Assembly: GCF_016599855.1 (NCBI RefSeq)
Contig: NZ_CP067041.1
Coordinates: forward strand, 4,774,001-4,838,000
Reading direction: 5' to 3'
Origin: Bradyrhizobium diazoefficiens
GTDB lineage: Bacteria > Pseudomonadota > Alphaproteobacteria > Rhizobiales > Xanthobacteraceae
DNA length: 64,000 nt
Below the pieces are notes generated by a model. The model did not search any database, was not told the DNA's origin, and saw only the letters and a list, made by a program, of their open reading frames with translations. The position numbers were made by a program, and so were the translations under genes. Below, in pieces: positions 54,436-63,419 of the stretch (positions within the stretch are counted from its first letter, which is position 1; every line of letters starts with the position of its first letter).

Positions 54436-54735
54436 TCAACCCGGTTGCCGGGTCCACGCATAACCGAGCGGGACCTCGCGGAAGGCGAAGCGATCGAGGT
54501 GGCTTTCAAATACCTTGCGGAAGCGCATGTCTTCAGCGTCGTCGGGTACGCTGAGGCTCATCTTGATTCCAGCCGGACTAGCCTTCAGGGTCAGCGTTAC
54601 TTGCGGGTTGAACGGGATCGTCGCAACGCCATCCGCTTCCGTGATCGAGAGCCTGTGACGCCAGTGCTTGATGAGTTGCTGGATGTAGCGTTCGCTCTTG
54701 GCTGTTGCGACGAAGCCGATTGTGGTGACTGTCAT
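54436..54735 (-). CDS. DUF2218 domain protein
   Basis: A 99-residue protein from an ATG at 54735, 2 bases after the stop of the glutathionyl-hydroquinone reductase gene. It shows the DUF2218 pattern: ATAKSERYIQQLIKHWRHRL, then VATIPFNPQVTLTLKAS, and the end ESHLDRFAFREVPLGYAW. Function of the family is unknown, but it is often a short cytoplasmic protein beside metabolic genes. The tight spacing indicates translational coupling with the reductase. Confidence 0.82.
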   Translation of the reverse strand: MTVTTIGFVATAKSERYIQQLIKHWRHRLSITEADGVATIPFNPQVTLTLKASPAGIKMSLSVPDDAEDMRFRKVFESHLDRFAFREVPLGYAWTRQPG

Positions 54736-54737
54736 GA

Positions 54738-55703
54738 TCAGGCTTTCGTGGGTTGGGGAAGTCGGTCGGCGGGACCGACCGGAACGATCTGCGAGGGATT
54801 GACGGCTTTGACCGAATAATAGCCGTGCTTGATATGGTTGATGCTCACGGTCTCGACGACGCCCGGCAGATCCAGAATGCGGGCCATATAGCGCGGCAGG
54901 TTTCGATAGTCCGCGATCCGGCGAATGTTGCATTTGAAGAGGCCGTGATAAGCCACGTCGAAACGGACAAGCGTGACGAACAGCCGGATGTCGGTTTCGG
55001 TCAGACGGTCGCCGAACAGAAACGGCCCGCCGGCAAGCCGATCGTCGAGTTCATCAAGCATCGCGAAAACGCCGAAAGCCGCTTCTTCATAGGCCTCCTG
55101 CGACAGCGCGAAGCCGGCTTGGTAGACGCCGTTGTTGAGCGGCGTGTATATGCGTTCGCTCAACGCCTCGATTTCACCGCGAAGATCAGCCGGGTAGAGG
55201 TCGCAGTTGCGCGTGGCAAGATGACCAAAGCCGGTTCCGAGCATGCGCAGGATATCGGCGGATTCGTTGTTGACGATCGTCCGGCGCTTCTTATCCCACA
55301 GCACGGGCACCGTCGCGCGGCCCGTATAGACAAGGTCAGCGGTCGTGTAGAGCTCGTGAACATATCTGGCGCCGAGGATGGGATCGGGTTCGGCGCCGGG
55401 GAACGGGTCGAACGACCAGCCAAAATCGCTAAGCTTCGGATTGACGACCGACATGCTAATCACGTCGTCCAAGCCCTTGAGCTTGCGCCCCATGAGCGTG
55501 CGCGAAGCCCAGGGGCAAATGAGCGCGACATAAAGGTGATAGCGGCCCGCTTCAGCCTTGAAACTACCTTCACCCGTCGGCCCGGGCGCACCATCGGGCG
55601 TGACCCAATTGCGGAAGCTCGAAGCCTTGCGGAGGAAGCGGCCCCTTGTATCGGTCGCCTGGAAGGGGTGCCATTCGGCAGACCATTTGCCCTCGATCAA
55701 CAT
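54738..55703 (-). CDS. Glutathionyl-hydroquinone reductase, second copy
   Basis: About 321 residues of the same Xi-class family as the 30.5 kb gene. Matching motifs: SSFRNWVTPDGAPGPTG, the active-site Cys in LYVALICPWASRT (residue 63 when counted from the ATG at 55703), VPVLWDKKRRTIVNNESADILRML, and FKCNIRRIADYRNLPRYM. An in-frame ATG at 55715 and another at 55733 are also possible; I chose the one that aligns with the paralogue. It is the first gene of an operon with the DUF2218 gene. Confidence 0.92.
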   Translation of the reverse strand: MLIEGKWSAEWHPFQATDTRGRFLRKASSFRNWVTPDGAPGPTGEGSFKAEAGRYHLYVALICPWASRTLMGRKLKGLDDVISMSVVNPKLSDFGWSFDPFPGAEPDPILGARYVHELYTTADLVYTGRATVPVLWDKKRRTIVNNESADILRMLGTGFGHLATRNCDLYPADLRGEIEALSERIYTPLNNGVYQAGFALSQEAYEEAAFGVFAMLDELDDRLAGGPFLFGDRLTETDIRLFVTLVRFDVAYHGLFKCNIRRIADYRNLPRYMARILDLPGVVETVSINHIKHGYYSVKAVNPSQIVPVGPADRLPQPTKA

Positions 55704-55872
55704 CGAAAATTCCATTCTATTCGGTTCAGTCAATCAGATCTCGCCGGGCCGACACGTACGTCGGAGGGCGCCTGTGACCCATTATCAAAAAGCAACCCCA
55801 TAGCGGACTGGCCGATAATCTGGGGATTGGTACGCTGTTCTTATACGCAGGGTTGAGGCGCGCGCCGCGCCG

Positions 55873-57027
55873 TCACAGCGCGTGGCCTGTCCTGTCCCGT
55901 TTGGTGTCGAGATAGCGCGCATTATGCGGGTTCGCCGACAGCCGGTGCGGAACACGCTCGGTGACCGTGATACCAGCTAACACAAGCGTTTTGACTTTTG
56001 CGGGGTTGTTAGTGAGGAGGCGAATACTGTCCTCGCCGAGGAGCCGTAGCATCTGGGCCGCAATCTTGAAGTCTCGCGCATCGATGGCAAAACCGAGCCG
56101 CGTATTGGCATCCACGGTGTCGAAACCGCGATCCTGAAGCGCATAGGCGCGCAGCTTGTTGACCAGGCCAATACCGCGTCCCTCCTGTCGCAGATAGAGC
56201 AGGATGCCCCAGCCATTATCAGCGATGGCCTCAATTGCAGTATGGAGCTGCGGGCCGCAATCGCATTTGAGTGAGCCGAGCATGTCGCCGGTCAGGCACT
56301 CGCTGTGCACCCTTACAAGTGGTGGACGTCCATTGGGTTTGCCGATGACGAGAGCGATGTGTTCGCCGGGCATCTCCGGAGTCCGGAAAGCGACGATCTC
56401 GCAGTCCTCGACTGCCGCGACTGGTAGACGGGCGCGGGCCGCAATCGACAGCCGGCTTGCATCGTCATAGGCTTCGATATCGTCGACTGATAGTGCGACA
56501 TCGACTGCCCCGCCGGTAGCGACATAGAATGCCGGAAGGATGCCGGCGCGCATGGCAAGATGCAGAGCCGCGGCCGAGATCGACGAAGGATCATGCTCGA
56601 CGATATCAAACGCGCCGGCAAAGGCGACCGCCATGTCGAGCTGAGGATCGGCGACGATCGTCGCGACCGAAAGATCGAAGCCGCCAGCGCGGCGTAGGCG
56701 AACAGGCTCGTCGGGATCGAAATCGGCGAAGGCTCGGCCGAAATCTAGTGTCGCGGCGCGCCCGGCGGAGATCAGGAGCGACGCCTCGCCGTTGGGATCG
56801 AAGGTAGCAAGACGAACCGGATCTGCGGTTTCGATTGCTAGTAGAATGATACTTGCGCCTTCACTGCCGATCGAAATCGGCCAGCCGCGACGAAGTGCAT
56901 CGATGGCGCGGGCGCCGAGGCGTGCAGCAGGCGCTAGATCCCCAAAGCGCCGAGCAGCGTGATGTGGTGGTTGAGCGTGGGGTGGGAAAAAGGGTCCGAG
57001 ACCGTCGAGGCTGATGAGGCTGTGCAT
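55873..57027 (-). CDS. ribA: GTP cyclohydrolase II with extra N-terminal domain
   Basis: A 384-residue protein. The C-terminal half is a full GTP cyclohydrolase II (first step of riboflavin synthesis): [23 protein letters not shown] with the three zinc Cys residues, then [40 protein letters not shown] and LLTNNPAKV. The N-terminal 180 residues are not a standard RibB domain; the acidic loop of DHBP synthase is not seen. This resembles the long RibA proteins with a degenerate lead domain in Alphaproteobacteria. No FMN riboswitch was recognised upstream. It stands near a broken ribD, 5 kb away. Confidence 0.87.
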   Translation of the reverse strand: MHSLISLDGLGPFFPPHAQPPHHAARRFGDLAPAARLGARAIDALRRGWPISIGSEGASIILLAIETADPVRLATFDPNGEASLLISAGRAATLDFGRAFADFDPDEPVRLRRAGGFDLSVATIVADPQLDMAVAFAGAFDIVEHDPSSISAAALHLAMRAGILPAFYVATGGAVDVALSVDDIEAYDDASRLSIAARARLPVAAVEDCEIVAFRTPEMPGEHIALVIGKPNGRPPLVRVHSECLTGDMLGSLKCDCGPQLHTAIEAIADNGWGILLYLRQEGRGIGLVNKLRAYALQDRGFDTVDANTRLGFAIDARDFKIAAQMLRLLGEDSIRLLTNNPAKVKTLVLAGITVTERVPHRLSANPHNARYLDTKRDRTGHAL

Positions 57028-57364
57028 TGCTATTCCATTTGCCGGAGCGACGTTGTTGCAATGAGCCGAGCCGCTTTCGTCTGGCGCGCCATCTGACGCT
57101 TTCAGGCAATCACCTGCACTCGAAACTCTGGATCTCGATATATTCTCGTACTTTCGAAAGGAGAATTAGCGAGTTGGTGCAATGTTCTGACACTATAGGT
57201 GTGAGATGTCGTCGGGGCGTAAGAGTGGGGCCGGAAATAAGCCACGGCGGCTGCGCGTCACCGAAGGTCAGAGGCTGTCTAAGGCCGCGGGTGGTCAAGG
57301 CCCCGATCGCTTCACAGCCTTCACCCACTTTGCGGATTTCCGTGGACTCGAAAAGTTTTGATCT
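57028..57364. other. Gene-free stretch
   Basis: Nothing recognised between ribA and the recombinase fragment. Confidence 0.4.
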
Positions 57365-57748
57365 TCATCCGGCCATTGCAGCAAATGAAGCCTCGCCAAG
57401 TCTCCCCGCCGCCTGGCTGGCAGGCCGAAGCTGCTTCCGGCCGTAAACGAACGCGCCCGCATGGGCCGGGTTCTTCAGTATGTCGGTCACCGCTGGAACG
57501 CTTGGCCGCTTCCAATATACCCCACCATGCGGATCGCGCCTCGGCAGCGAGAGGATTCTCACACAGAAAGCTCGCTTCACCTGCGCGGCGGTACGCAACG
57601 ACCGGAAGCTCTCAAACACCAAGGCGATGCGATTCCGCACCTCCTTATCCGAGTCTTTGGTGACGATACCCCTGGATCGCGCGCGAAGCCTGCCGGCAAT
57701 GGCTGCGCTAATTCTCCGCGCTTGCATCTGGCTGAGCACTCTTTTCAT
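57365..57748 (-). pseudogene. Large serine recombinase, middle fragment
   Basis: The frame has VTKDSDKEVRNRIALVFESFRSL and RTAAQVKRAF, followed by DPHGGVYWKRPSVPAVTDILKNPAHAGAFVYGRKQ. This is the Recombinase domain found behind the resolvase domain in large serine recombinases (pattern LxNPxYxGxYxxGR). The catalytic N-terminus and zinc-ribbon end are absent. It may be the relic of an integrative element. Confidence 0.75.
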
Positions 57749-57993
57749 GGGAGTGGGGCCTTAGCTTGAGCAGAGCTTGATGCACCTCCTCGACCAGGTA
57801 CGGTCGTCGTGCGCTGTCGCCGAGGCCACGCATGTCTGGTGCGTTCACCGTGTCCCGTGGAAATCTACGAACGTGAGCGTGAGGACCATCCAAGTTGATG
57901 TCTCGGCTGAGCACGCACTAAATTTTCTCTGCCATCCCAATCCTCGTGCGAAGCTTGCGCCGCAGCCCCAAAGCTAGTCACCTTGCCCCAAGT

Positions 57994-58390
57994 TTATCCA
58001 GTCCTGAGTTCGCTCCGACTGTTGGGTTTGTCCGGATGGGCGGTTGTAGCGACGGAAGCTGGCGCGAAGTCCTCGGCATAGCGCAGCGCCAGATCCCGGC
58101 GCGGGTTGCAGGTGAAGGCGAACTCAGATGGCGTCTTCCATCCGAGCTGCGAGTGCGGTGGTGTATCCTTTGTCGGCCGGCCAATGTCCAAGTGCGACGC
58201 GGGGCTGGGCCTGCGACGTAAACAGCGTTTCGTTCAACAATTCATCCCGCAGCCGGCCGTTGACGCTCTCAATGAAGGCATTCCGCATGGGCCTGTCCAG
58301 CGCGATATGGTGCCAGGCGACGCGGCTCTGATTGGCCCATGTCAGGATGGCGTTACTGGTGAGTTCGGTGCCGTTGTCGCTGACAATCAT
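57994..58390 (-). pseudogene. IS3-family OrfB, C-terminal fragment
   Basis: Two frames together give the end of an IS3-type DDE transposase: MIVSDNGTELTSNAILTWAN, then NAFIESVNGRLRDELLNETLF with the catalytic Asp and Glu, and after a frameshift SQLGWKTPSEFAFTCNPRR and the tail. The N-terminal half and orfA are missing. Inserted beside a LysR 5' scrap. Confidence 0.82.
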
Positions 58391-58626
58391 CTTGGGCCTG
58401 CCGGCGCTCGATCCGGTCCAGTTCCCGCGCCGCCCGGATGCCGGAGAGCGAGGTATCGGCCACGAGCGCCAGGCACTCGCGGTAGCCGTTCGCGCCGTGA
58501 GAGACGCGGCTTCTGCGCTCCTGAAGTGACCATCGGGGGCGACATGCGCAACGAACGTGCCGCGCCTGAAAAACCTCCTAGTTCGGCGACCTTCGGCGAC
58601 GCCCGCATACTTTCAAATCGGTCCAC
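58387..58626 (-). pseudogene. LysR regulator, N-terminal scrap
   Basis: The frame begins MDRFESMRASPKVAELGGFS, then GAARSLRMSPPMVT, a clear LysR helix-turn-helix start. After about 40 codons it becomes unrelated low-complexity sequence and meets the IS3 fragment. The remainder is lost. Confidence 0.7.
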
Positions 58627-59005
58627 TCCAATCTCACACTACCGGTACGCAAACAATTTCCTAACTAGCCGATTATCGCCGAAATGAGAAATGGCTACGT
58701 GTTTGGAGACAACGAAGGTTCGGAGCGCATCATGCGCCAACACTTGCGCGGCCCTCTCCGCCGCTTTCATTTGCGGGTGAGCCGGCCTGATGTGCATTCT
58801 TGTATCGGACACTAAGAGACGCTTCGAAATGGCAGTAGTCAGGTAGCTGGCGGCCAGCGGGACGCAGACGGAGGCGCGGCGAATTCGTCCGAACATGCTG
58901 GCCGTGGCGCTCTAAGCAATTGCTTGCCATGATGATCGACCGAGCTGCCCCAGTTGAACAGGTTATCGAATGTTCCGTCCTGAAGACCGAAAAGGAAGTA
59001 GCGCT

Positions 59006-59376
59006 ATGTCCCAAGTATTGATCGATACCACGCATGCGGGGCTTCAGAAGCTCTATTTTGCGTGCCTAACGCGGCCGGTTCGACCGCTGGCGGAATTGGA
59101 AGAGCATCTCAATAGTCACAAGGCTTATCTGTCGGTGCTGGAACGAGACGGGAAGCTGTTCGCCGCGGGCCCCTTCTAGCTGTAGGAGCGCGCTACGACG
59201 GGAACGGACTGATCGTGTTTCGTGCCAAGACTCGCGAAGAAGCGCAACAACTCGCCGACAATGATCCGTTTCACGCTACCGGCTTGCGCCGTTACGAGCT
59301 TTTTCCGTGGCAAGTGAACGAAGGAAGCCTTGACGTTCGGCTGCTTTTTTCGACGGGCAAGTTCGACATCGGGTGA
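59006..59376 (+). pseudogene. YciI-family gene with a frameshift
   Basis: AAGGAAG precedes an ATG at 59006. The first part FACLTRPVRPLAELEEHLNS and YLSVLERDGKLFAAGPF stops at a TAG (59177-59179). In the next frame it goes on: AVGARYDGNGLIVFRAKTRE, ADNDPFHATGLRRYELFPWQ, then NEGSLDVRLLFSTGKFD. All parts of the YciI fold are present, so a single base loss near 59178 broke it. The intact YciI gene at 37.3 kb is a different member of the family. Confidence 0.78.
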
Positions 59377-59987
59377 AATAAAGAGCTGGCACAGCCGCAA
59401 AAAAATCCATCAAGGCTTCCACAGCACCGATGTTGAATAGGGCGCAACGATGCGGTGCCACACGCGACGGCGTGCAACGCTGCCGCCAAGGGTCGCTCTG
59501 ATCGGAAGTGCCGCCTCGTAGGGCGACCTCACGTCGACCTCAGGGTGACCGAAGGGCGCCGCTGACGCGTTACGGGAGTTTGAGGACGACATCGATGCGG
59601 GCCTGAGGAAATTCGCCGCCGAGCTGAAACGAATGAGTGATCCATGGCCGCTAGGCGGTACGCACTAGGTGCCTTCCTCAATATGCAGCATCAAAACGAT
59701 CTATTCCGCAACACCGCCGCGGATCCGTTTTCTATCAGTGAGCTTGCTCGGAGCAAGAAATGGCTCAGATCCGTGAACGTGCTCGTCGTTGCATTCCGCC
59801 CCGGTCCGGAACCGGGTCGCGAAGAATGCGGTGGTGCTCGGCCGGAAGTCGGACGACAACGACCGAAGAGCGCCCGTTAGACTCTCCGCCGTTTGGCGCT
59901 GTACTACCCCCTTCCGCACCAACTCCGGCACCGTTTTTGTGCCCCACAACTTTCGACCTCGAGAAATCCTTGCGGCACCGCGATTTC
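59377..59987. other. Gene-free stretch
   Basis: No gene is recognised. A short frame EFEDDIDAGLRKFAAELKRM near 59578-59640 could be the end of a lost protein. Confidence 0.4.
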
Positions 59988-60880
59988 TTACATCGGACAC
60001 CGCAGCGCTGAAGATTTAAGGCACGGGCGCGCCTGCATTGCGATGACCTGGCCGTCGATCGTGCCCTGCCAGACCGGATCGCCCGGCTTCCACGGCGAGG
60101 CCAACAGATGCGCTTGGCCGGCCTTGCCCTCGGCATCGACGAAACGGATCGCAATGGCATCGCCCTCGCGCGCGACTTCAAGCGCGATCTCCTGGCGGCC
60201 GAGCCAGACCGCGCGGCGGCGCTCGCGCTGCACGATGCGGCCGCCCATCTGGCCCGAGATCTGCCGCTTGCGCTCGCCGAGCACGTGATCGATGGCGGCG
60301 CCGACCGCGGCGATCCGCCGCGCGACCTCGCGCACCGCAAAGCCCTTGGGGAATTCCTCGGCGATGAAGCCGGTCGAGAGCCGGCCCTCGCGCCAGCGCG
60401 GATGATACATCAGCGCCGACAGGAACGGGATGTTATGGCGGATGCCATCGACATAGAACGAATCCAGCGCGGTCGCCTGCGCTTCGATCGCCGCCGCACG
60501 CGACGGCGCATGCGTGACGAGTTTTGCGGTCATCGGATCGTAATGGATCGAGATCTCGCCGCCCGCTGCACGCCGGTGTCGTTGCGAATGGTGATGCCGT
60601 CCTGGCTTGCTTCCGCCGGCGGACGGTATTTCACCAGGCGCCCGGATCGAGGGCAGGAAGCTGCGGAACGGGTCTTCGGCGTAGAGGCGTGACTCCACCG
60701 CCCAGCCGGTCAGCGTGACGTCCTTCTGCGCAAGGCCGAGTTTCTCGGCGGCAGCAACGCGGATCATCTGCTCGACGAGGTGACACCGGTGACCAGTTCG
60801 GTGACGGGATGCTCGACCTGGAGTCGCGTGTTCATCTCCACGAAATAGAAGCTGTTGTGCTGCCCGGCGACGAGCAGCGG
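59988..60880 (-). pseudogene. Acetyl/propionyl-CoA carboxylase alpha subunit remnant
   Basis: Read leftwards: [20 protein letters not shown] (biotin carboxylase signature), a frameshift, then [41 protein letters not shown], a damaged stretch with further frameshifts, GEISIHYDPMTAKLVTHAPS, FYVDGIRHNIPFLSALM and HPRWREGRLSTGFIAEEFP. The ATP-grasp N-terminus and the biotin-carrier end are missing. It is the middle of a pccA/accA-type gene. Confidence 0.82.
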
Positions 60881-61171
60881 CGACGGCACTGCTCGTGCGC
60901 GAGGTCTGTCGGCTCCGTCAGAAATGCGATCTTCACGAGAAATCGGTTCAACAGGTTCGCAACGAGAAGACTATCCGAGTGTTGCGAACGCAGAACTGTG
61001 AGTTGCCGACGCATCTCAATCAAATCGAGCGGTTCTTGGTCCGGCTGCTCTTTCAAGTGAAACTCGCTTGCCTGCCATCAAACGAAGCCGCCGCGCCGAG
61101 TATATTAGCGCGACGACTTTGCAATGGGCGGACCCGGACGGGGCAATGTCCGGTGGATGCAAGCTATGGTC

Positions 61172-61726
61172 CGCATGGCTAACGGCAATCGAACTCGCGA
61201 ATTAAGCTTGATGTTGCGAGCCTGGGTTAAAGTTGGAACCCCATTAAAGCTGGACGAGGCCAGCGCGCTCGTTAGGTTGGCACAATATTTGGGTTATTGC
61301 GTTTGCGTGGCGGGCACGAGTTTCCAACTGTCCATCCTCAAGTTCCTCGCCGGCCAGCCCGATGGGCGGGCCAGCATGGACGTCATGAAGCAGTATCTGG
61401 CCGTGCTCTACACCAGCGGGCCGGAGTGGGTCGCCCGCACAAAGTGCCTTGCGGAACGCGCGCCCGAGCTGGACATCTTCAGCCAAAAGCTTGTCGCGCG
61501 GGAGCCCGGCGAGTGGCGGATCACGGACGAGGGCAAGGCCTTCCTGATCGCGCTCGAGCGTCCAACCGGCGTCGAAACGGAGCTAATCCTCGAGGAGATG
61601 ATCGAGCATCCTCAGACGTCGGACGTTCCGCCTCTTCCCACTCCACCGCAGCGGCGGGTTGATGAACGCAGGCGATGCAAGCGCCGGCACCGCGCCGACG
61701 GCTCGCACCCGCGGATGTTAGCATGA
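61172..61726 (+). CDS. Conserved hypothetical protein, possibly rearranged
   Basis: A frame of about 184 residues (open back to 61124). The middle part SFQLSILKFLAGQPDGRASM, then LYTSGPEWVARTKCLAERAP and DIFSQKLVAREPGEWRITDEGKAFLIALE looks like a small winged-helix protein that I recall as common in Bradyrhizobium. The first 45 residues and the basic Arg-rich tail after PTPPQRR may come from frame junctions. No function known. Confidence 0.45.
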   Translation, partial: RMANGNRTRELSLMLRAWVKVGTPLKLDEASALVRLAQYLGYCVCVAGTSFQLSILKFLAGQPDGRASMDVMKQYLAVLYTSGPEWVARTKCLAERAPELDIFSQKLVAREPGEWRITDEGKAFLIALERPTGVETELILEEMIEHPQTSDVPPLPTPPQRRVDERRRCKRRHRADGSHPRMLA

Positions 61727-62418
61727 TTGCAGAGCGAGGAGATCGAGAACAGCACCGCATCGCGCAATCTGATATCGGTCGAGAGTCCGGTGGGGTCGAG
61801 AGGCCAAACCGAACGGCCAGAGGGTGAGCCCGCGCAGCCTGATGATGCGAAGCACTCTCAGGTGTTAATGGACCGTTAGCGCGATGTGAATTAGCCTCGG
61901 CTTCGTAACCTTTCGGGTCCACAAGCGATGGAATTCCAGAGCGCAACGCCCGCTGTCGTGACAGCAATCCGCCACCGTGACCTACTGAATACCTGGCTGC
62001 ACGTCTACGCGCGTGAACAGAGACTTCCGCGCGTCTCGGAATGAGCCGGGCCCTCTAGAGGAAGAAGCCGACGATCTCGTGTACTACGCGTTGATACTGT
62101 CCAGTGGCCGCCCGTTCAAAGCGAAGGCACGCGAACGTCGACCGCGTACGGACAGACCGGCAAGGGCGTCGCCTGGACGAATATATAGGGCCCCGTTGGC
62201 AACTTCTCTCATGCCGGTTTTCGATACGGGGCGCAGCCCTGTGTCTTGCGGACCAGTCCCAAAGCTCGTGCGCGCGCCTCCGGGTCTCTTCTTCCAAGCT
62301 ATCGGCTTTCAGTATGTCAAGTTTGTTGCTGATGTCGCCGGCGAATGCGTTGAGCCGAGCTATGACCGCCCGATCGGCTATGAGCGGGTCCGCACCGAGA
62401 CGTGGCAGTGGACGCGGT
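61727..62418. other. Region without a clear gene
   Basis: A leftward frame (about 62250-62400) reads ADRAVIARLNAFAGDISNKL, then EEETRRRAHELWDWSA, which has the look of a DUF2934-like small protein but loses its pattern afterwards. I regard it as a possible remnant only. Confidence 0.35.
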
Positions 62419-63147
62419 TCAAAGGGAATTGGGCGGGAGGGCCGATCTGATCAGTTCCCAGGCTGCAGCCAGATGACGGCGTAGGGCGTCCTCGGCTTGG
62501 TCGGGATCGCGTGCTGCAATGGCGTTGAAGATGGACAAGTGCCCGGAATAGTTCATCCGATCGAGTTCTGGGCTGGTGCGCATAGAGCGCCAAAGTTGCA
62601 TCAGCCAATCAACATAGGCCTTGTGAATCGCTGGATAGATGGAGTTAGCTGGAATGCGGTAAAGAATGGCGTGAAAGGCGATATCTGTCGCATAGAAATC
62701 GCTCCAATTTCCGATTGCTGCGCAATTGGCCTCAAGAGCGCCCTTCAGATTCTCGATGTCGCGCTGACGGGCGTGCTGGGCCGCCCACCTCACAAGACCT
62801 GCCTCGACGAAAACACGTGACTCGAACAACTCGGCGATGCCCTGTTTGTCCGACACAAGGTGCGCAACAACGTCGCCGACTCGATTGAGGGCCGCTTCGT
62901 AGTCCGGTTTGCGCGCAACCGGCCGATGGCCGAACTTAGTGTCGGCGAGACCCCGATGCGACAGCTTTGCGATCGCCTCCCGTACCGCCGCCCTGCTGAT
63001 GCGGAAGCGCCGCATCAGGTCGCGTTCGCTTGGTAGCCGTTCTCCTTCGGGAATTTCGCCGGCCAGGATCATGCGGGCGAGCTCGTCAGACACCGCGTCG
63101 GCGAGACGTTCGGATTGCGGCGTCGCCGCGTTATCGCCAACCACCAA
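62419..63147 (-). CDS. GntR-family (FadR/FCD type) regulator
   Basis: About 242 residues. The winged helix reads ADAVSDELARMILAGEIPEG, then LPSERDLMRRFRISRAAVREAIAKLSHRG. The FCD effector domain has the metal/ligand residues typical of the family: Asp in FYATDIAFHAILY, His in DIAFH, and His residues further on in GHLSIFNAI. The start is a GTG (63144) or TTG (63147). It is divergent from the sugar-type binding-protein gene. Two TGGT-N3-ACCA palindromes in the intergenic region match the operator pattern of FadR-type regulators. Confidence 0.9.
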   Translation of the reverse strand: MVVGDNAATPQSERLADAVSDELARMILAGEIPEGERLPSERDLMRRFRISRAAVREAIAKLSHRGLADTKFGHRPVARKPDYEAALNRVGDVVAHLVSDKQGIAELFESRVFVEAGLVRWAAQHARQRDIENLKGALEANCAAIGNWSDFYATDIAFHAILYRIPANSIYPAIHKAYVDWLMQLWRSMRTSPELDRMNYSGHLSIFNAIAARDPDQAEDALRRHLAAAWELIRSALPPNSL

Positions 63148-63192
63148 TCTGTCCCTCGAAATCCGCGCCGACTTTGGCCCGCCACCAGCTTA

Positions 63193-63310
63193 TGGTAGGA
63201 CCAAAGCATTAACTTGGCCATCCCTTTCATCAGCAGTTTGGCGCATTCGGGTTGGTTTGTGATTGACACAATCGTTGTGCTCAATGGTAGGATGACCTGT
63301 GGTCTGACCA
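63193..63310. promoter_or_regulatory. FadR/GntR-type operators and promoter for the ABC transporter
   Basis: Two 11-base palindromes: TGGTAGGACCA (63193-63203), just upstream of the GntR start, and TGGTCTGACCA (63300-63310). A possible promoter for the rightward gene is TTGACA (63263-63268) and TAGGAT (63288-63293) with a 19-base spacer, so the second operator would lie at the transcription start. The pattern suits one regulator repressing both directions. Confidence 0.6.
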
Positions 63311-63419
63311 AGAAGGCGTCTTGAAGGGCATTTGGTTGGAGCGCCGCAGTGGCATTCCACCAGCACCATAGAAAACCCCACACCCAGATGGGCGGATCAA
63401 CGTTCCCAAGGAGAACAAC

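Noticed and set aside
62055..62400. DUF2934-like short protein on the minus strand
   Set aside because: Only about 20 residues fit the pattern, and the sequence after it is not protein-like.
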